From Halomonas sp. PR-M31 (GTDB taxonomy: Bacteria; Pseudomonadota; Gammaproteobacteria; Pseudomonadales; Halomonadaceae): a DNA stretch of 64,000 nucleotides. Position numbers and translations under genes: made by a program. Location of the stretch: positions 1-64,000 of the forward strand of contig NZ_JIBT01000016.1 of the NCBI RefSeq assembly GCF_001039575.1, read 5' to 3'. The notes under the pieces are model-generated. The model worked only from the letters and a program-made list of their open reading frames with translations. It had not been told where the DNA came from and searched no databases. Positions 17,680-26,984 of the stretch are shown one piece after another (the first letter of the stretch is position 1; each line of letters begins with the position of its first letter).

Positions 17680-19158
17680 TCATGCCTTGCTCTCGGCTGA
17701 ATCCTCAGCCAGCTCCTCGATCAGCGCACGCAGCAGGCCCCAGAACTCCTCTACGGAATCGATCTCGACGCGCTCATTTGGCGAATGAGCGCCGCGAATC
17801 TGCGGGCCGAAGGAGATCATGTCGAGCGCCGGGTATTTGCCGCCGAGAATGCCGCATTCGAGCCCCGCGTGAATGACCTTGACCTCGGGCTTGACGCCCA
17901 GACGGTGCTGGTGCAGGTCTCGAAAGCGCTTCAGCAGGCGGCTGTCAGGGTTAGGTGTCCAGCCTGGATAGGCGTTCTCGATCCGAGTAGTGGCGCCAAT
18001 CAGACCAAACAGCGCACGAAAGCGATCCGCCATATCTTGGGTCGCGCTGTCCCGCAGGGAGCGCACCAAGGCACACAGCTCGAAGCGTCCTTCCTTGAGT
18101 GTTACCACGCCCAAATTGTTGGAGGTTTCCACCACGCCGGGTACCTCAACGCTCATGCGCTCCACTCCATAGGGGGCAGCATGCAGGGCGGCGATCAGCA
18201 GGTGACTGGCGGCATCCGTCAGAGCTTCGCCGGGGGGCGACGTTAGTGCTTCCAGGGAAAGCTTCAAACCGTCATCCACGCCGGCCAGCTCAGTGGCAAA
18301 CTTCGTTTGCAATTTGCTCAGGCGCGCCTGAGCGGTCTCGGCTTCGTCGGCATCCAGCGCCAGCGTCGCGAAGGCTTCCCGAGGCAGCGCATTACGCAGC
18401 GTTCCCCCGTGATAGTCGATCAATCGCACACCAAAAGGCTCCAAGGCACGCAGCGCCCGCATCAGCAGACGGTTGGCATTGCCCCGCCCCTTATGAATAT
18501 CGATGCCCGAATGCCCACCCATGAGCCCGGTCAGTGACAGCTGCCAGACTCGCTCATCGTCTTTCAGTGCGCTCATGGGCAAGTCAGCGGAGACCAGCAC
18601 GTCAGCGCCGCCGGCGCAGCCAATATAGACCTGCCCCCGATCCTCGGAATCAAGATTGAGCAGGATGCGTCCCTCGAGCCAGTTTTCCGCCAGATTGAGG
18701 GCGCCGCCCATGCCGGACTCCTCCTCAAGGGTAAAAAGCGCCTCCAGCGGCCCGTGGGTCAGCGAATCGTCTTCCAGTACCGCCAGGGCCGCCGCGACAC
18801 CCAGCCCGTTGTCAGCGCCTAAGGTCGTGCCTCGGGCATACAGCCAGCCGTCCTTCACATAGGTGTCGAGCGGGTCTTGAGTAAAGTCGTGGGAGTGATC
18901 CGCGTTAGCCTGGGCCACCATGTCCAGATGGCCCTGCAGCACCACGCCCGGCGCTTGCTCGCATCCCGGCGAGGCGGGCTTGCGAATCAGCAGATTGCCA
19001 ATCTCGTCCCGCTCGTGGACGAGGCCACGCGTCTCTGCCCAGTTTTCGATCAGCGCCACCAGTGCAGCCTCATGACCGGAGGGGCGGGGCGTGTTGCACA
19101 GCGTACGAAAATGGCGCCAGACGATGGCTGGCGCCAAGGATTCCAGGTGTTCGTTCAC
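17680..19158 (-). CDS. pepD: Aminoacyl-histidine dipeptidase, PepD (M20C)
   Basis: About 492 residues. A zinc dipeptidase cleaving beta-Ala-His and other Xaa-His dipeptides in the cytosol. Metal-ligand motifs are clear: GHLDMVAQANADHSHDF, GADNGLGVAAALAV and TLEEESGMGGALNL, with HAGLECGILGGKYP near the C-terminus. The frame is open to a TTG at 19188, but E. coli PepD aligns from about the GTG at 19158 (NEHLESLAPAIVWRHF), which has TAGGGAATC upstream. It lies just downstream of tmcA on the same strand. Confidence 0.9.
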   Translation of the reverse strand: MNEHLESLAPAIVWRHFRTLCNTPRPSGHEAALVALIENWAETRGLVHERDEIGNLLIRKPASPGCEQAPGVVLQGHLDMVAQANADHSHDFTQDPLDTYVKDGWLYARGTTLGADNGLGVAAALAVLEDDSLTHGPLEALFTLEEESGMGGALNLAENWLEGRILLNLDSEDRGQVYIGCAGGADVLVSADLPMSALKDDERVWQLSLTGLMGGHSGIDIHKGRGNANRLLMRALRALEPFGVRLIDYHGGTLRNALPREAFATLALDADEAETAQARLSKLQTKFATELAGVDDGLKLSLEALTSPPGEALTDAASHLLIAALHAAPYGVERMSVEVPGVVETSNNLGVVTLKEGRFELCALVRSLRDSATQDMADRFRALFGLIGATTRIENAYPGWTPNPDSRLLKRFRDLHQHRLGVKPEVKVIHAGLECGILGGKYPALDMISFGPQIRGAHSPNERVEIDSVEEFWGLLRALIEELAEDSAESKA

Positions 19159-19184
19159 AATAGATTCCCTACTTGAAATAACGG

Positions 19185-21383
19185 TCAACGATTGCGCGAC
19201 CTGTGATGATCATACAAGCGCAGAGCCAACGCTCGCCAACAGCGCAAACGCGCTTTGCGCCCTTCTCCTGAAGCAATTGACTCATTTCCCAGGAATAGTG
19301 GCGCTACCAGTTCTTGTAGCTCATCGCCTGACGACACTCGAGACGTATTCCGCCACCAGGCCAGCCAGGCCTTGGAAAGCCAGGGCCGAACCAGGGCTAG
19401 CTCTCCGCCCCCTGCGGCGAACCAGGCGATTCGCGCCGCATCATCTTCATTGATCTCTGGCGCCGGTCCTTCCCATAGAAGCGCCGCCGCCAGAGCAGGC
19501 TCGATGCGTTTGAGATCGAAGGCCAGCAGATTCGGCAGCAGCTTCTGAAAATCCCGACTCAGACTCTCGATCAAGCCAGTGGCCCCTTCATTCAGTGCCC
19601 GACCCATCATCAATGCATGTTCGCCGCTGGAGGCTTCTCGAGAGAGCCCGAGTCGTAGCGAAACGAACCCTTGGTCGCGCCAGAAGGCGGTCAGGCTCTC
19701 TTGCGCGCCGAAGCTGACCCCAAGGCGCGGAATGCCCTCTTTCTGCATTCGTTCGCCCAAATAGTCGACCAGCCCGCCCCCGAGACCACGGCGGCGGGCT
19801 AACGGATGAACGGCGATGCGCAGAATTCGACACCAGCGCACTGTCGCAGCCTCAGGATGCCCTGCGTGGGTGGCCAGGGACTGGGCCAACAGATGCCCCC
19901 GGGGGCGGCGCTCACCGTGGCAAATCGCCGTCGCTAATTCCGTTGGAAAGCCACCCTCGATCTGGCCCAGACAGACACCGAGACAGGTATCGCCGGCATA
20001 GGCGGCGATCAGGCGCACATTCGGCGCGTCGAGCAGCTGGCGCAAATCCGCCGGGGTGGTGCGATAGTGGGCTTGCACCAGCAGCCCGAACAGTTCGCCC
20101 AAGGCGGCTTCATCCTCTGCCAGCGCTGTGCGATCAAGTGAAACCAGGTGCGGTTCGTGACGATCGAGTGCCTGAACGGTGCGTTCGCTGCTCTCAGGCT
20201 CTGCGTCGAGTAACAGCAAGTCATGGGTCACTGCTTCCAAGGGGTCGTGCTCGGCCCAGCGAATCGGTTGGCGCAGATGATACTCCCGCCAGTCCGGGGC
20301 TTCCTTGTCGAGCCGGGCGCGAAAACGCAGCTGGAAACCGCGTCCGGTGCCTTCGTAACCATGAACGGTCGTGGCGAAAGCGATGCGTGGAAACGTATTG
20401 AGCCAGCGACCCAGCAGCGATGCCGGGATTGCTGCCGCCTCGTCGACGAACAGGGTCGGCGGCGAACGCGGATCGATAGCTTCGGACTGCAAGGCATTGA
20501 GCAGCGCGTCCGGGGCAATAAAACGCACTTCGGCATGCTTGCCGTCGATGCTTACCCGGAAACCGTTGTTCTCGCGCTGCCCTTGGGGAAACAACGCCGC
20601 AAGCCGTTCGAATACCGGCTCGACCGCCGCCGGGCGCGGCGCGGTGATCCATAGCTGCTTCTCTTTGGCCAGCAGTCGCCGGGCCGCAGCAATGCCGAGG
20701 GCCGCACTCTTGCCCCGACCTCGATCGGCGCTGAGCACCAGAGGTCGCCTGCGACGCACGCGGGTCAAGCGCTCGACCGCCTCCGCCTGATCCGCGCTCG
20801 AACAATCTCTATCCTTGGATAAAGCGGGCAATGTAGAAGGCGTGGCAGGTAGTTGCACTGATGGAAAGGGTTGGCCAGTAGGCCAATGCAGCACCCGAGG
20901 CGACGCACTTAGTCGCCGCGCCAATCGCGCAAGATAACGCGCACTCAATTCACTGGGGTGATAAGGCCAGGTGGCGAGCCGGGCATAGTCCGCATCCGGT
21001 TCAGGATCGCCCTTGTGCCAGGAATCCGGCGTCAGCAGCACCAGCAGGCCACCCGCCCGCAGGGTGCCCGACACGGCGCCAAAGGCATCCGGGTCGAAGC
21101 CGCTATCCTTTGATACCGCATCAAACACTACCAGATCCTGCTCACCGCCCAGGCGAGTCCGGGCCTTGGCCATGGGCAGCACGGGAATGTTCGCTGTCGG
21201 AGGAGACGATCCCAGCCATAGCGGAGCCTGCCAGCAACGAGCCTGCCATAGCTTCAAGGCATGCGTGAAAGCCTCCCGCTCGCGGCCATAGAGCCATAAA
21301 AGCGCTCGGTGGCGTCGCGCACCGAGCTCTTTTATCAGGCAGTCGATCAAATGCTCAAGGTTTGTTGGGTCGTCATCGCTCAT
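19185..21383 (-). CDS. tmcA: tRNA(Met) cytidine acetyltransferase TmcA
   Basis: A 732-residue enzyme that forms N4-acetylcytidine at the wobble position of elongator tRNA-Met using acetyl-CoA and ATP. An RNA-helicase-like module carries Walker A (DRGRGKSAALGIAAARR, about 219-235) and Walker B (LFVDEAAAIPASLL), followed by a GNAT domain (RILRIAVHPLARRRGLGGGL, about 530). Slightly longer than the E. coli enzyme. The ATG at 21383 starts MSDDDPTNLEHL. Its stop (19185) lies 27 bp upstream of the pepD start, so both may share a transcript. Confidence 0.9.
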   Translation of the reverse strand: MSDDDPTNLEHLIDCLIKELGARRHRALLWLYGREREAFTHALKLWQARCWQAPLWLGSSPPTANIPVLPMAKARTRLGGEQDLVVFDAVSKDSGFDPDAFGAVSGTLRAGGLLVLLTPDSWHKGDPEPDADYARLATWPYHPSELSARYLARLARRLSASPRVLHWPTGQPFPSVQLPATPSTLPALSKDRDCSSADQAEAVERLTRVRRRRPLVLSADRGRGKSAALGIAAARRLLAKEKQLWITAPRPAAVEPVFERLAALFPQGQRENNGFRVSIDGKHAEVRFIAPDALLNALQSEAIDPRSPPTLFVDEAAAIPASLLGRWLNTFPRIAFATTVHGYEGTGRGFQLRFRARLDKEAPDWREYHLRQPIRWAEHDPLEAVTHDLLLLDAEPESSERTVQALDRHEPHLVSLDRTALAEDEAALGELFGLLVQAHYRTTPADLRQLLDAPNVRLIAAYAGDTCLGVCLGQIEGGFPTELATAICHGERRPRGHLLAQSLATHAGHPEAATVRWCRILRIAVHPLARRRGLGGGLVDYLGERMQKEGIPRLGVSFGAQESLTAFWRDQGFVSLRLGLSREASSGEHALMMGRALNEGATGLIESLSRDFQKLLPNLLAFDLKRIEPALAAALLWEGPAPEINEDDAARIAWFAAGGGELALVRPWLSKAWLAWWRNTSRVSSGDELQELVAPLFLGNESIASGEGRKARLRCWRALALRLYDHHRSRNR

Positions 21384-21426
21384 GGACCATAGAATGCGTC
21401 ATGCGCGACGAGGGTGCCACTTCCCG

Positions 21427-23613
21427 TCAGATGTCCATCACCTTCTCCAGGGTGATCGGAAACTCGCGAATGCGCTTGCCGGTGGCGTGATAGACCGCGT
21501 TGCCGATGGCGGCGGCGATACCGGTCAGGCCGATCTCCCCCACGCCACGAGCACCGAACTCGTTGAGGATGTAGTCCGGATTGTCCGGCAGCTCCACGTC
21601 GATCTCCGGCATGTCCGCATGGCAGGGCACGATATAGTCCGCGTAGTTGTTGTTGATCAGGCGTCCGTCTCGCGGGTCGTAGTCGAGTTTTTCCGTCAGG
21701 GCCATGCCGATGCCCATGACAATACTGCCCTCGACCTGATTACGTGCCGTGGATGGATTGATCGCTCGTCCGATATCGATGCTGCTGACTACCCGCGCCA
21801 CTCTCAACCGGGAAATACCCGGGTCCCAACGCACCTCGACGAAATGCGCGCCGAAGGAGCGGAAGCTGTATTGATTCTTCTCATCTCCCGGTGCTGCCTG
21901 GCCTTCGCCGCTGACGCTGCCAAGTTTCTGCTGGCTCAGGATCTCGCCGAAGCTGACCCGTTTGCCCTGCTTGTCTACCAGAGCGCCGGCCTCGATCTCG
22001 AGATTGTCCGGATCGCTGCCTTCAAACGCTCCGTTCTCGCCGGTGGCGACTTTCTTCAGGGCGTCAAAGGCGTTTCGCAGCGCGGCTGCCACGGCGGGCA
22101 AGGCGGTGGCGGTCACCATGGAGCCCCCAGAGAGCGGGCCCGCGGGCAGAGTGGATTCTCCTAGACGCACTTCGATGTCCTTCAAGGACACACCGGATAG
22201 TTCGGCGACGGTCTGGGCCACGATGGTATAGGTGCCGGTACCGATGTCCTGGGTGCCGCAGGCGGCCATCACGCTGCCGTCGTCGCGCAGCTCGACCCGG
22301 GCGCTGCAGGATAGGCGCATCGCTGGCCAGCAGGCGGTGGCCATGCCCCAGCCGATAATCTCGTCGCCGTCGCGCATGGCGCCCGGGGTAGGATTGCGCT
22401 TTTCCCAGCCGAAGCGTTTGGCGGCGTTGGTATAGCAGTCGTCCAGATGCTTGCTGGACCAGGGCAGTCCGGAGGCCGGGTCGTTTTTGGCATAGTTGCG
22501 CCGGCGCAGTTCCAGCGGGTCCATGCCCAGCTCGACGGCCAGCTCGTCCAGAGCGGTTTCTAGAGCATGAATACCCGAGGTCTCTCCGGGCGCGCGCATG
22601 GGGCAAGGGGTGCCGTGGTTGACCTCCAGCAGACGCTGGCTGATGGCGACGTTGTCGCAGGCATACAGGCTCGGGGTCGCCGACCCCAGGGAATCCACAT
22701 AGGGGTGCACGAAGGAGGTTTCCGTGGTGCTGTCATGACGAATCGAGAGCAGCGTGCCGTCTTGCTTAGCTCCAAGGCGCAGACGCTGACGGGACGCAGG
22801 ACGATTGCCGCCGCTTTCCATGTCCTGCTGGCGCGGCAGGATCGTCTTGACCGGGCGCCCCAGCATCTGGGCGGCGCCGGCGGTGGCTACCGCGTGGGGC
22901 CACATGAAGAGCTTGTTGCCAAAACCCGAGCCGATGTAGTGAGACACCACCTCGACGCTTTCCTCCGGCAGTCCGAAGATGCGGGCCATGGCCTTGTGCT
23001 GATAGACCACCCCCTGGCTCGATTCGTGGACGATCAGCCGTTCGTCCCGCCATTCGGCCAGGGTCGCGTGCATCTCCATCTGCATGTGGCTTTCGGCGGC
23101 AATATCATAGGTATGATCGATCGTGACCGGCGCCTTATCAAACGCCTTTTCAGGGTCGCCCCGGGAGACACCTTCGGATTCAAGCAGTTGTCCTTCCTTA
23201 TCCGTGTCGAGCAGGCTCGTGCGGGCACCGTCTTCTTGGTCATAGTCCGCCTGCACCGCATGGGCCGCCGCCCGAGCCTGCTCGAAGCTCTCAGCTACCA
23301 CTAGCGCAATGTACTGACCGTCATAGTGAATGCGTTCGTCTTCAAAAGGCAGACGCATTTCGCTGACCTGGCTCTTGGACGCGCGATAGAGCTCGGGAAA
23401 GTGACCGTGGTGAAAGATATCCACCACCCCGGGCATGGCCCGGGCGGTGTCCAGATGCAACGTTTTGAGCGTGCCGTGGGCAATACTTGCCGGCACCGGG
23501 TAGCCATAAAGCATATCCCGGACCTGCCAGTCCACGGTGTAGTCCGCCTGGCCGGTCAGCTTGAACTCGCCATCCACCCGCGGGGTGCGATGGCCGATAA
23601 CTTGTGTATCCAT
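21427..23613 (-). CDS. paoC: Aldehyde oxidoreductase molybdenum-binding subunit (PaoC/YagR-like)
   Basis: A 728-residue xanthine-oxidase-family large subunit binding the molybdenum cofactor. It begins IGHRTPRVDGEFKLTGQADY, has MRAPGETSGIHALETALDELA near residue 340, and ends with the catalytic-glutamate motif GVGEIGLTG, Glu at about residue 693. No signal peptide. Last gene of a three-gene operon with the FAD and 2Fe-2S subunits. In E. coli PaoABC oxidises aromatic aldehydes to acids in the periplasm. Confidence 0.9.
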   Translation of the reverse strand: MDTQVIGHRTPRVDGEFKLTGQADYTVDWQVRDMLYGYPVPASIAHGTLKTLHLDTARAMPGVVDIFHHGHFPELYRASKSQVSEMRLPFEDERIHYDGQYIALVVAESFEQARAAAHAVQADYDQEDGARTSLLDTDKEGQLLESEGVSRGDPEKAFDKAPVTIDHTYDIAAESHMQMEMHATLAEWRDERLIVHESSQGVVYQHKAMARIFGLPEESVEVVSHYIGSGFGNKLFMWPHAVATAGAAQMLGRPVKTILPRQQDMESGGNRPASRQRLRLGAKQDGTLLSIRHDSTTETSFVHPYVDSLGSATPSLYACDNVAISQRLLEVNHGTPCPMRAPGETSGIHALETALDELAVELGMDPLELRRRNYAKNDPASGLPWSSKHLDDCYTNAAKRFGWEKRNPTPGAMRDGDEIIGWGMATACWPAMRLSCSARVELRDDGSVMAACGTQDIGTGTYTIVAQTVAELSGVSLKDIEVRLGESTLPAGPLSGGSMVTATALPAVAAALRNAFDALKKVATGENGAFEGSDPDNLEIEAGALVDKQGKRVSFGEILSQQKLGSVSGEGQAAPGDEKNQYSFRSFGAHFVEVRWDPGISRLRVARVVSSIDIGRAINPSTARNQVEGSIVMGIGMALTEKLDYDPRDGRLINNNYADYIVPCHADMPEIDVELPDNPDYILNEFGARGVGEIGLTGIAAAIGNAVYHATGKRIREFPITLEKVMDI

Positions 23614-23625
23614 ACTCGCAATCCT

Positions 23626-24624
23626 TTAGCTGTTCATGGCCGCCTGGGTGGCCTTTTCAAGCGCCCGCAGGATGGCCTGACGCGCCAACGGCACCTTAAA
23701 GGCGTTGTGCTCTCGGGGCAGCGCATCCGCCAGCGCTATCTCTGCTGCCTTTTCGAAGCTCTCGGTTTTCGCCGGTTGACCGGTGAGCGCCTGTTCGGCT
23801 TCCATCGCCTGCCAAGGCTTGGTAGCGACACCGCCCAAGGCCAATCGCGCGTCGCGAATCACGCCGTCTTCAACGGCCACCACCACCGCAGCGGATGCCA
23901 GGGCAAACTCATAGGACGCCCGGTCGCGCAGCTTGAGATAGTGGGAACCGCCACCGACAACTGGCGTATCCAGGGTAATGTGCGTAATCAGTTCATTCGG
24001 TTCGAGCTCATGTTCGAGATCCGGGCGATCCATGGGCAGCCGGTGGAAATCACCAAAGGCAATCTCCCGGACACCGTTTGGTCCTTCGAGCGCCAAGGTC
24101 GCGCCGAGAGCCGCCATGGCCACGCACATGTCCGACGGATGGGTGGCGATGCAGTGTTCGCTGGTACCCAGCAAGGCGTGCATGCGATTGATGCCCCCCA
24201 GGGCATCGCAGCCGCTGCCGGGGTCACGCTTGTTGCAGGCCGCGGCGACGTCGCGGAAATAGGGGCAGCGAGTGCGCTGCATGATATTGCCGGCGGTGGT
24301 GGCCATGTTGCGCAGCTGGGTGGAGGCGCCGGCAAGCAGCGCCTGGGAGAGCAGCGGATAGTGCTGCGTTACCAGCGGGTGATGCGCCAGGTCGGTATTG
24401 CTGACCAGCGCACCGATGCGCAGCCGACCGTCATCGAGCCGCTCGACTTCCTTGAGGGGCAGGCGGTTGAGGTCGATGACGCGCTCGGGGCGCATCACAT
24501 CGAGCTTGACCAGATCGATCAGGGTGGTGCCGCCAGCGATATAGGACGCCTCCGCATTGTTGCTCTCGCAGGCAATGATCGCCTGATCGACGTTCTCGGC
24601 GGCGGAGAAGGCAAAGGTTCTCAT
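23626..24624 (-). CDS. paoB: Aldehyde oxidoreductase FAD-binding subunit (PaoB/YagS-like)
   Basis: A 332-residue CO-dehydrogenase-flavoprotein-type subunit that passes electrons from the Fe-S clusters to FAD. The FAD loop reads YIAGGTTLIDLVK, and TTAGNIMQRTRCPYF is the pyrophosphate-contacting stretch. The four cysteines that bind the extra 4Fe-4S cluster of E. coli PaoB appear retained (TRCPYF, AACNKRDPGSGCDALGG). The start overlaps the upstream subunit stop by 4 bp. Confidence 0.9.
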   Translation of the reverse strand: MRTFAFSAAENVDQAIIACESNNAEASYIAGGTTLIDLVKLDVMRPERVIDLNRLPLKEVERLDDGRLRIGALVSNTDLAHHPLVTQHYPLLSQALLAGASTQLRNMATTAGNIMQRTRCPYFRDVAAACNKRDPGSGCDALGGINRMHALLGTSEHCIATHPSDMCVAMAALGATLALEGPNGVREIAFGDFHRLPMDRPDLEHELEPNELITHITLDTPVVGGGSHYLKLRDRASYEFALASAAVVVAVEDGVIRDARLALGGVATKPWQAMEAEQALTGQPAKTESFEKAAEIALADALPREHNAFKVPLARQAILRALEKATQAAMNS

Positions 24625-25160
24625 GAGGTTTTGCCCTTTGTTTGTGCATCTTGCATCTGCTCACGCGCCGTCTGAATGGCCGCGAGAATGTTCTTGTAAG
24701 CGCCGCAGCGACAGATATTGCCGCTCATCGCCTCGCGCACCGCTGCATCGTCGGTGCCGATCCGATCGTCTTCAAGCAGCGCTGAGGCAGACATCATCTG
24801 CCCTGGGGTGCAGAAACCGCACTGATAGGCGTCGTTTTCGAGAAAAGCCTGCTGCACAGGATGCAGACCAGCATCGCTTGCCAAGCCTTCAACTGTGGTC
24901 ACCTCGTGCCCTTCACACATCACCGCAAGCATCAGGCAGGAGTTGATTGCCTGGCCGTCGAGATGCACCGTGCAGGCCCCGCACTGGCCGTGATCGCAGC
25001 CTTTCTTGGTGCCGGTGAGGCCGAGCCGATCGCGCAGCGCATCCAGCAGCCCCACGTTGGGGGGAACCCTCAGCTGGCGCGGCTCGCCGTTGACGGTCAG
25101 TGTCACCGTCGTATCGGTTTCCACCGCCTTGGTCTGGGTGGAATACTCCTTCATGTTCAT
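24621..25160 (-). CDS. paoA: Aldehyde oxidoreductase 2Fe-2S subunit (PaoA/YagT-like), no Tat signal
   Basis: A 179-residue subunit with both 2Fe-2S motifs: the plant-type cluster in GCDHGQCGACTVHLDG...C and the second in YQCGFCTPGQ with ICRCGAYKNI. The start is set at the ATG at 25160 because AAGGAG lies 6 nt before it; an ATG two codons upstream touches the ribosome site. E. coli PaoA has a long twin-arginine signal. Here the first 30 residues contain no RR motif or hydrophobic stretch, so the complex is probably cytoplasmic. No PaoD/XdhC-type maturation gene is adjacent. Confidence 0.9.
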   Translation of the reverse strand: MNMKEYSTQTKAVETDTTVTLTVNGEPRQLRVPPNVGLLDALRDRLGLTGTKKGCDHGQCGACTVHLDGQAINSCLMLAVMCEGHEVTTVEGLASDAGLHPVQQAFLENDAYQCGFCTPGQMMSASALLEDDRIGTDDAAVREAMSGNICRCGAYKNILAAIQTAREQMQDAQTKGKTS

Positions 25161-25430
25161 AGCCATCTCCTTGTCGATGCCATACTACGACTCGTGGCAA
25201 ACGTCACGGTTCGCTTGCTCGAGGGTTTATTAAAACTAGGGGAATATCGGAAACAGAACAATTTCTCGAATTCCAGAATCTGTTCATGAGCTAGCGAGTT
25301 AGGATCAGACAAGGCGAAACCGGGCGACATAGCGGAGTTTACTGGGGTAAATGAGCATGTGGACCGGGCTAGCGCACCAGATCGGTTTCAACGCTGTATG
25401 ACCGACACGCAGCAGGTCATGGATAGATTC

Positions 25431-26984
25431 TCAGGCATCGATGCGCTTGAGTAACAACACCAGCGGCACGCAGCCCAAATAGATGAGTCCCAGCCACAGG
25501 AAGATGTCGTTGAAGGCCAGCACCTCGGCCTGTAGATAGACGCGCTGACCCAGCATGGCCACGGCGCTGCGATAGGGGTCGGCAACATGGCCTTCGAACA
25601 GCGTCTGATAGCGGGCCAGTTCCTCGATGACCACGGCGCGGCCGGTATCCAGCGCCGGAATCAGCTGGTTCCAGTGATAGTCCACCTGAATATCGCGTAC
25701 CGTATCGAGCAGTGCCAGCCCCACGGCGCCGCCGAGATTGCGCATCACGTTGAACAAGCCGCTGGCGTTGCCCACTTCATGTAGCGGCAGCGTCCCCAAC
25801 GCGATACGGGAGGCGGGAATCAAGCACATGATCAGGCCCACGCCCCGCACGACCTGAGGCCAGAAAAACTGCCAGAAACCCGACTCTGAGGTCAGATTGG
25901 CATTCATCACCGTGCCGATTCCCACCAGAGCCAAGCCAACAAACAGCAGCCCCCGCAGATCCACATGGTTGGATAGTTTGCCTGCGAGAGGGGCAGAAAA
26001 GAACATCGCTACCCCGGTGACGAACATCACCTCGCCAATCTGCAGACTCGAGTAGCCGCGTACGTAACCAAAAAACAGCGGCATGATGTAGACCAGCCCG
26101 TAGAGTGCGATGCCGATGACGAACCCGAGCCCCGCCCCGAGTGCGAAGTTGCGATTGGCGAAGGCACGTAGATCGACGATGGGATGATCGACGGTCAGTG
26201 TGCGGTAAAAGAAGCCGATGCAGGCCGCGGCACAGATCATCGTCATGGTCAGAATCAGGCTGCTGGCAAACCAGTCGTCGCCGGGGCCTTCCTCCAGCAC
26301 GAATTCCAGGCTACCCAGGAATATCGCCAGTAGCGTCAAACCAAATATATCCAGTCGTCGCGCCGCCTCTCGGTCGCCTTTATCAATATCAAGACACTTC
26401 CAGGCGGCCCAAGTCACGATAATGCCGGGAATCAGATTGGCCAGAAACAGCCAGTGCCAGCTGGCGAACTCGGTGATATAGCCGCCCACCGTCGGCCCAA
26501 TGGAAGGCGCCATGGTCACCACCATGCCGATCACCGCCTGTACGCTGCCCATCACCCGGCGGGGGAAGATCGAGAAGCTTATTGCCTGAGTGATGGGGAT
26601 CATCGCCCCGCCCATGAAGCCCTGAATGGCACGTAGCACGATCAGCTGTTCGATGCTGCCCGCCAGGGCACAGCCCAGGCTTGCCAAGGTGAAGCCGGCA
26701 CTGGAAATGACGAAGGCGATGCGGGTGGAGAGAATGCGGGTAAGCATGCCAGACAGCGGAATCATGACGATTTCGGCAATCAGATAGGAAGTCTGGACCC
26801 AGGAGATTTCGTCATCGCTGGCGGACACTCCAGCTTGGATTTCGTTGAGGGAGCTTGCCACGATCTGGATGTCCAGGATCGCCATGAACATGCCGAATAC
26901 CGCCGCGATAAAGCCCCAGCGTTGAATCCAGGGAGGCATGTCGCTGACGCCAGGAGTCGGCGTTGCTGCGACGGCATCACTCAC
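25431..26984 (-). CDS. DHA2-family MFS drug exporter (EmrB/QacA-like)
   Basis: A 517-residue permease with about fourteen helices. Motif D1 is AILDIQIVASSLNEIQAGV and the antiporter-type motif C region is IGMVVTMAPSIGPTVGGYI. The start overlaps the stop of the upstream membrane-fusion gene by 4 bp, giving a coupled EmrA-EmrB-type pair that would work with a TolC-like channel. Drug specificity is unknown. About 270 bp to its left, before paoA, hold no gene that I can support. Confidence 0.88.
   Translation of the reverse strand: MSDAVAATPTPGVSDMPPWIQRWGFIAAVFGMFMAILDIQIVASSLNEIQAGVSASDDEISWVQTSYLIAEIVMIPLSGMLTRILSTRIAFVISSAGFTLASLGCALAGSIEQLIVLRAIQGFMGGAMIPITQAISFSIFPRRVMGSVQAVIGMVVTMAPSIGPTVGGYITEFASWHWLFLANLIPGIIVTWAAWKCLDIDKGDREAARRLDIFGLTLLAIFLGSLEFVLEEGPGDDWFASSLILTMTMICAAACIGFFYRTLTVDHPIVDLRAFANRNFALGAGLGFVIGIALYGLVYIMPLFFGYVRGYSSLQIGEVMFVTGVAMFFSAPLAGKLSNHVDLRGLLFVGLALVGIGTVMNANLTSESGFWQFFWPQVVRGVGLIMCLIPASRIALGTLPLHEVGNASGLFNVMRNLGGAVGLALLDTVRDIQVDYHWNQLIPALDTGRAVVIEELARYQTLFEGHVADPYRSAVAMLGQRVYLQAEVLAFNDIFLWLGLIYLGCVPLVLLLKRIDA

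Noticed and set aside
23326-24675. Long plus-strand open frame (449 codons) opposite paoB and paoC
   Set aside because: It lies entirely antisense to well-conserved genes, has no domain or ribosome site and shows the His/Gly/Gln-rich composition of out-of-frame GC-rich DNA.
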